From: Fortiea sp. LEGE XX443
Lineage (GTDB): Bacteria; Cyanobacteriota; Cyanobacteriia; Cyanobacteriales; Nostocaceae
Assembly: GCF_015206815.1 (NCBI RefSeq)
Contig: NZ_JADEXZ010000068.1
Coordinates: 1-32,398, forward strand
Direction: 5' to 3'
Length of the DNA: 32,398 nucleotides
Both the position numbers and the translations under genes were made by a program. This document shows positions 32,261-32,398 of the stretch, one piece after another (position 1 is the stretch's first letter; every line of letters begins with the position of its first letter). The notes beneath the pieces were generated by a model that had not been told where the DNA came from, ran no database searches, and saw only the letters and a program-made list of their open reading frames with translations.

Positions 32261-32398
32261 GCAGGGGAGCAGGGAGCAGGGAGCAGGGGAGAAAAACCAC
32301 CCATAAGGGGTGGGGCTTCCCTACGGGACGCTACGCGAACAACCAAGGGAGAAGAGGAGCAAGGGGGCTTTTGCCCACAAGGGGCAAGGTTTTTACCT
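32261..32398. repeat. STRR and dispersed-repeat cluster at window end
   Basis: GCAGGGGA, GCAGGGA, GCAGGGA, GCAGGGGA (32261-32290) form a heptamer/octamer tract. It is followed by a CCACCC-ATAA-GGGGTGG hairpin (32298-32314) and the palindrome-rich CTACGGGACGCTACGCGAAC (32321-32340). Module order resembles the element at 21507-21645. No gene is supported; the element continues past the window. Confidence 0.65.

Overview
The window looks like chromosome of a filamentous, Nostoc/Anabaena-type cyanobacterium. The octamer GCGATCGC recurs throughout, several heptamer (STRR-type) and palindromic dispersed repeats typical of Nostocales are present, and the gene content fits: cyanobacterial-type glutamate-cysteine ligase, 4-hydroxyphenylpyruvate dioxygenase for tocopherol, a BgtB-like solute-binding/permease fusion, and an SLH-domain surface protein. 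No phage, transposon or CRISPR locus is intact here. Most of the window is ordinary chromosome; the unusual material lies mainly between and inside genes.

Layout. 1-3.2 kb: a cut-off ORF carrying a palindromic repeat, an SMR-family exporter, hppD, and a NYN-nuclease/LOTUS-like protein. 3.3-10.3 kb: phosphate-uptake region. A lone PstB paralogue with an altered Q-loop points left. A 1.2 kb AT-rich gap follows with Pho-box-like repeats and a 26-codon ORF, then pstS-pstC-pstA-pstB and an N-acetylmuramoyl-alanine amidase point right. 10.3-14.9 kb: thioredoxin, an HD-family protein, an SLH protein ending in two poly-aspartate blocks, and an MscS channel. 15.1-21.4 kb: HDAC-like deacetylase, gshA, trmL, a long-leader LysM/M23 envelope peptidase, and a tRNA with anticodon CAU.

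21.4-26.2 kb: a repeat-rich gap, then a cobalamin-riboswitch operon (DUF1636 protein and cobK), a DUF486 membrane protein, a possible two-hairpin small RNA, a Rieske oxygenase, and a CopZ-like/DUF305 pair. 26.7-32.4 kb: a GH116 glucosidase with a palindromic repeat translated inside it, a small conserved-looking ORF, an eight-copy 21-bp-periodic array, and a divergent amino-acid ABC transporter pair (ATPase and BgtB-like fusion) with only 16 bp between the start codons. The window ends in a repeat cluster.

The clearest functional units are phosphate uptake (pstSCAB under likely PhoB/SphR control), cobalamin synthesis under riboswitch control, basic/polar amino-acid uptake, and envelope maintenance (amidase, M23 peptidase, SLH protein). 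The items most worth a second look are the 21-bp-periodic array at 29732-29888, the 12-nt complement to the conserved Yfr1 sRNA core in the M23 peptidase leader, the two-hairpin transcript candidate at 23729-23773, the PstB paralogue lacking the Q-loop glutamine, and the poly-Asp/Lys-Arg tail of the SLH protein. I could not run any search or folding program; all family calls are from motif recognition.
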